From Chitinophagaceae bacterium (GTDB lineage: Bacteria > Bacteroidota > Bacteroidia > Chitinophagales > Chitinophagaceae): 51,762 bases of DNA. Positions 49,622 through 51,762 of the stretch are shown in pieces. The stretch covers positions 1-51,762 of the forward strand of contig JAEUVD010000027.1 of the NCBI GenBank assembly GCA_016787065.1. The letters run 5' to 3'. The first letter of the stretch is position 1; the number at the start of each line of letters is the position of its first letter. The translations under genes and the position numbers were made by a program. The notes beneath the pieces are model-generated. The model worked only from the letters and a program-made list of their open reading frames with translations, was not told where the DNA came from and did no database searches.

Positions 49622-51762
49622 ATGAATCTAACGTATAAACTTTTTATTGCCTCTTCATTTAATCTATACAAAGAAAGAGACCAACTAGAGATTGCTATTA
49701 ATCGTTTGAATAAAGAATACTTTCATCAAGAGCAGTTTATTGAAACAGTACGTTGGGAAGCTTTGGATGGTGGTATATCTAAAACACGTATGCAGGACGA
49801 TACGAATAATGCACTACTTGAATGTGATATTCTCGTTATGTTGGTTTGGGGTGAGCTCGGAAAATTTACCTACGAAGAATTTAAAGTTGCTCATGAAGCT
49901 TTTTTGCGGGGTAAATTGAAGAAGATTTATGTTTTCGAGAAAAACCTACCCTTACCGGAAGGTTTTAATTCGAATATTGAAAATCAGGAAAACTTAAAAA
50001 AGCTCAAGCACTTTTTTTCTGCTGAAGGACGCGAATATTGGCCAACTGCTTTTGAACATATAGCTGAGGTAAATCTTCATTTAACGTATTGGCTCAAGGA
50101 TGTGTTTAGCAACAAACTAAACCCTGATTTTAGTATTGCTTTACGACAAGGCGCAAAACGATTGTCGCTCAACGGACCCGCCCGTCCAGATATTTTTTTA
50201 GGCCGCGAAAAGGAACTTAAGGAGATCAGTCAACGACTGAAAACACAAACAAACCTCTTACTTATTAATGCCGAAGGAGGGATTGGTAAAACTACCCTCG
50301 CGGCGCAATATTGGTACGATAGCATGTTAGATTATAAATACCACGCATGGCTTTATTGTGAAGAGGGTATATTGAAAGCGTTGCTAACTATGGCTACAGA
50401 AATGGGTATAATCTTTAGCGGACCAGTTTCAATGGAAGAACAAATACATGAACTTAAAGTAAAACTAAAAGATATAGAAGATGGCTTTTTTTTAGTTTTG
50501 GATAATGCAAATAATGAAGCAGAAATTGAAAAATTTAAAAAGGAATTTAAAGGATGGAACTGGCGAGTACTGTTTACCAGTCGCTGCCACCTTGTTTTAA
50601 ATGACAGAGAAGAAATGCTGATTGCACATTTACCCCCTAACTTGGCGAAAGAACTTTTTTTAACTTATTATAGAGAAGAGCATAATAACTTCAACAGTCA
50701 ACTAGATCAAGTGCTTTCTGCCATAAATTACCATACCTTGTTGATAGAAGTATTTGCAAAGAATTTAGCCAAAGCTGCGAGAATAGGTTATACAATGACT
50801 GGTTTTTTGCAACAGTTAGAACAAGGAGGATTGTTTTTATCTGAACACAGTTTTAAAATAAAAAGTGAATGGGGTAGTTTGAACGATGTGGCCAACTCAG
50901 ATGATATAATAGCTGCTATCTACGATTTCTCTTCACTTCCTGAGAAGGAAAAATACACCTTGCTGAATCTGGCATTTTTGCCCGCGGATACTTATAATCT
51001 ATCTTTTTTGCTTTCCTTATTTGCGAATGGTCAAGGCAAACGGGAGTATGTGGATGCTATTGAAAATCTTGTTCATTGGGGGTGGTTAAATGAAAGTGGT
51101 GATACTTATAGATTATCACCTGTAATTCAGAAATTAATGTTGTTGAAGGAAAAGGAGAATTTAGAGATTGCATCGAATTCCTTAATGGAGCGTTTATCCG
51201 ATTTGCTTGATTGTGATGCCTACAATTTATTAAATTTATCATTAAAAGAAGCCTTACCTTATGTAAACCTCGTAAAACATTGTTGTCAATGCTTGAAGGC
51301 ATTCCCTTCAGAAGATATAGCGAATCTGCATTTTGGTTGTGTCATATTTCATGGTAATCTAGGAAATGTATCGGCCGAGATGGAACATGCAAAACAATAT
51401 CAGGAAATATATTTATGTCTCCATGCAATGGACCCAGAGAATCTGAGTTATAAAAACGGCTTAGCGATATCGTATTCAAAATTAGGCGGAATTTATGAAG
51501 CCACAGGCGACTGGCAGAACCCATTAAAGAACTATGAAGAGGATTTTAGAATTACACAAGAAATCTATGCTAGCAGCCCAGAGAATCTGCGTTATAAAAA
51601 CGGCTTAGCGATATCGTATGAAAAATTAGGCGGAATTTATGAAGCCACAGGCGACTGGCAGAACGCATTAAAGAACTATGAATCACAGCTAAATTTATTT
51701 TTAGAAATCTATGCTAGCAGCCCAGAGAATCTGAGTTATAAAAACGGCTTAGCGATATCGTA
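49622..51762 (+). CDS. STAND NTPase with TIR-like/DUF4062-like N-terminus and TPR-like repeats, 3' end cut by window
   Basis: I translated 713 codons by hand; the frame is open to the window edge. The N-terminal domain (about 1-160) begins YKLFIASSFNLYKERDQLE, then VRWEALDGGISKTRMQDD and ALLECDILVMLVWGELGKFT, the pattern of DUF4062/TIR-like effector domains. The NTPase core has Walker A AEGGIGKTTLAAQ near 217, Walker B FFLVLDNAN near 292 and a sensor arginine in VLFTSR near 320. A winged-helix region follows, then from about residue 590 TPR-like repeats: GLAISYEKLGGIYEATGDWQ, then NALKNYE, in 48-residue units. This is the architecture of prokaryotic NLR-like STAND ATPases, several of which are antiphage sensors; a defence role is inferred. 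The start ATG follows a repeat-rich gap. Confidence 0.85.
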   Translation, partial: MNLTYKLFIASSFNLYKERDQLEIAINRLNKEYFHQEQFIETVRWEALDGGISKTRMQDDTNNALLECDILVMLVWGELGKFTYEEFKVAHEAFLRGKLKKIYVFEKNLPLPEGFNSNIENQENLKKLKHFFSAEGREYWPTAFEHIAEVNLHLTYWLKDVFSNKLNPDFSIALRQGAKRLSLNGPARPDIFLGREKELKEISQRLKTQTNLLLINAEGGIGKTTLAAQYWYDSMLDYKYHAWLYCEEGILKALLTMATEMGIIFSGPVSMEEQIHELKVKLKDIEDGFFLVLDNANNEAEIEKFKKEFKGWNWRVLFTSRCHLVLNDREEMLIAHLPPNLAKELFLTYYREEHNNFNSQLDQVLSAINYHTLLIEVFAKNLAKAARIGYTMTGFLQQLEQGGLFLSEHSFKIKSEWGSLNDVANSDDIIAAIYDFSSLPEKEKYTLLNLAFLPADTYNLSFLLSLFANGQGKREYVDAIENLVHWGWLNESGDTYRLSPVIQKLMLLKEKENLEIASNSLMERLSDLLDCDAYNLLNLSLKEALPYVNLVKHCCQCLKAFPSEDIANLHFGCVIFHGNLGNVSAEMEHAKQYQEIYLCLHAMDPENLSYKNGLAISYSKLGGIYEATGDWQNPLKNYEEDFRITQEIYASSPENLRYKNGLAISYEKLGGIYEATGDWQNALKNYESQLNLFLEIYASSPENLSYKNGLAIS
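51433..51762 (+). repeat. 144-base coding tandem repeat in the STAND gene
   Basis: Three copies start at 51433, 51577 and 51721, exactly 144 bases (48 codons) apart; the third is cut by the window edge. The first 106 bases of copies one and two differ at only four positions. The last 38 bases contain a divergent segment of about 20 bases, then the shared AGAAATCTATGCTAGCAG. The array probably continues beyond the window. Confidence 0.9.

Overview
The window is a piece of a Bacteroidota chromosome (a Flavobacteriia-, Chitinophagia- or Cytophagia-like relative; the genus cannot be fixed from sequence alone). The evidence is: many secreted proteins end in type IX secretion (T9SS) sorting domains with the YPNP signature; promoters carry the Bacteroidota -7 box TAnnTTTG instead of an E. 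coli -10; Shine-Dalgarno sequences are mostly absent; and the cbb3 oxidase has the CcoN-CcoO fusion common in this phylum. DNA is AT-rich with no rRNA, tRNA, integrase or transposase visible.

Layout. 1-1000: two minus-strand genes with T9SS tails, one cut by the window edge and one an orphan tail. 1134-4062: comEC, then rplU-rpmA and a Lys/Ala-repeat histone-H1-like gene closed by a terminator. 4445-6410: M43 metalloprotease. 6693-9433: asnS-serS. 9515-11395: a membrane protein/winged-helix pair and a convergent EamA permease. 11425-16320: a giant lamin-tail-domain secreted protein and a subclass B1 metallo-beta-lactamase. 16473-30510: mostly housekeeping (BNR/sortilin-like repeat protein, M23 peptidase, SCO1, rsmE, dnaB, SRPBCC, DUF4340-like, purN, prfC, rlmB) ending in a usp-hsp20 stress operon.

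30601-40897 is a coherent respiratory block: an FNR-type regulator with a possible Fe-S cysteine set, a degenerate hemerythrin-like gene overlapping a CcoI-type copper ATPase, then ccoS, ccoNO (fused), ccoQ, ccoP, ccoG, ccoH and a SafE-like permease. ccoS and ccoQ are short genes easily missed. Palindromes with the core TGA-N6-TCA (best copy AACATGAT-AAAA-ATCATGTT) precede usp-hsp20, the hemerythrin-like gene and ccoS, which suggests one oxygen-responsive regulon controlled by the neighbouring regulator.

41284-48661: a propeller-type sensor kinase with its NarL-type regulator, a delta-60 repeat T9SS protein, and a GH5 glycosidase with a dockerin-like calcium-binding tail. 48662-49621 is a 960-base gene-free, repeat-rich stretch containing GC-rich palindromes and a reiterated GACAGC/GAAGC motif. 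It leads into the most interesting gene: from 49622 off the right edge runs a STAND-type NTPase with an N-terminal TIR-like/DUF4062-like domain, a P-loop NTPase core and a C-terminal array of nearly identical 48-residue TPR-like repeats. This is the architecture of prokaryotic NLR-like defence proteins and is the best candidate for an undescribed system here.
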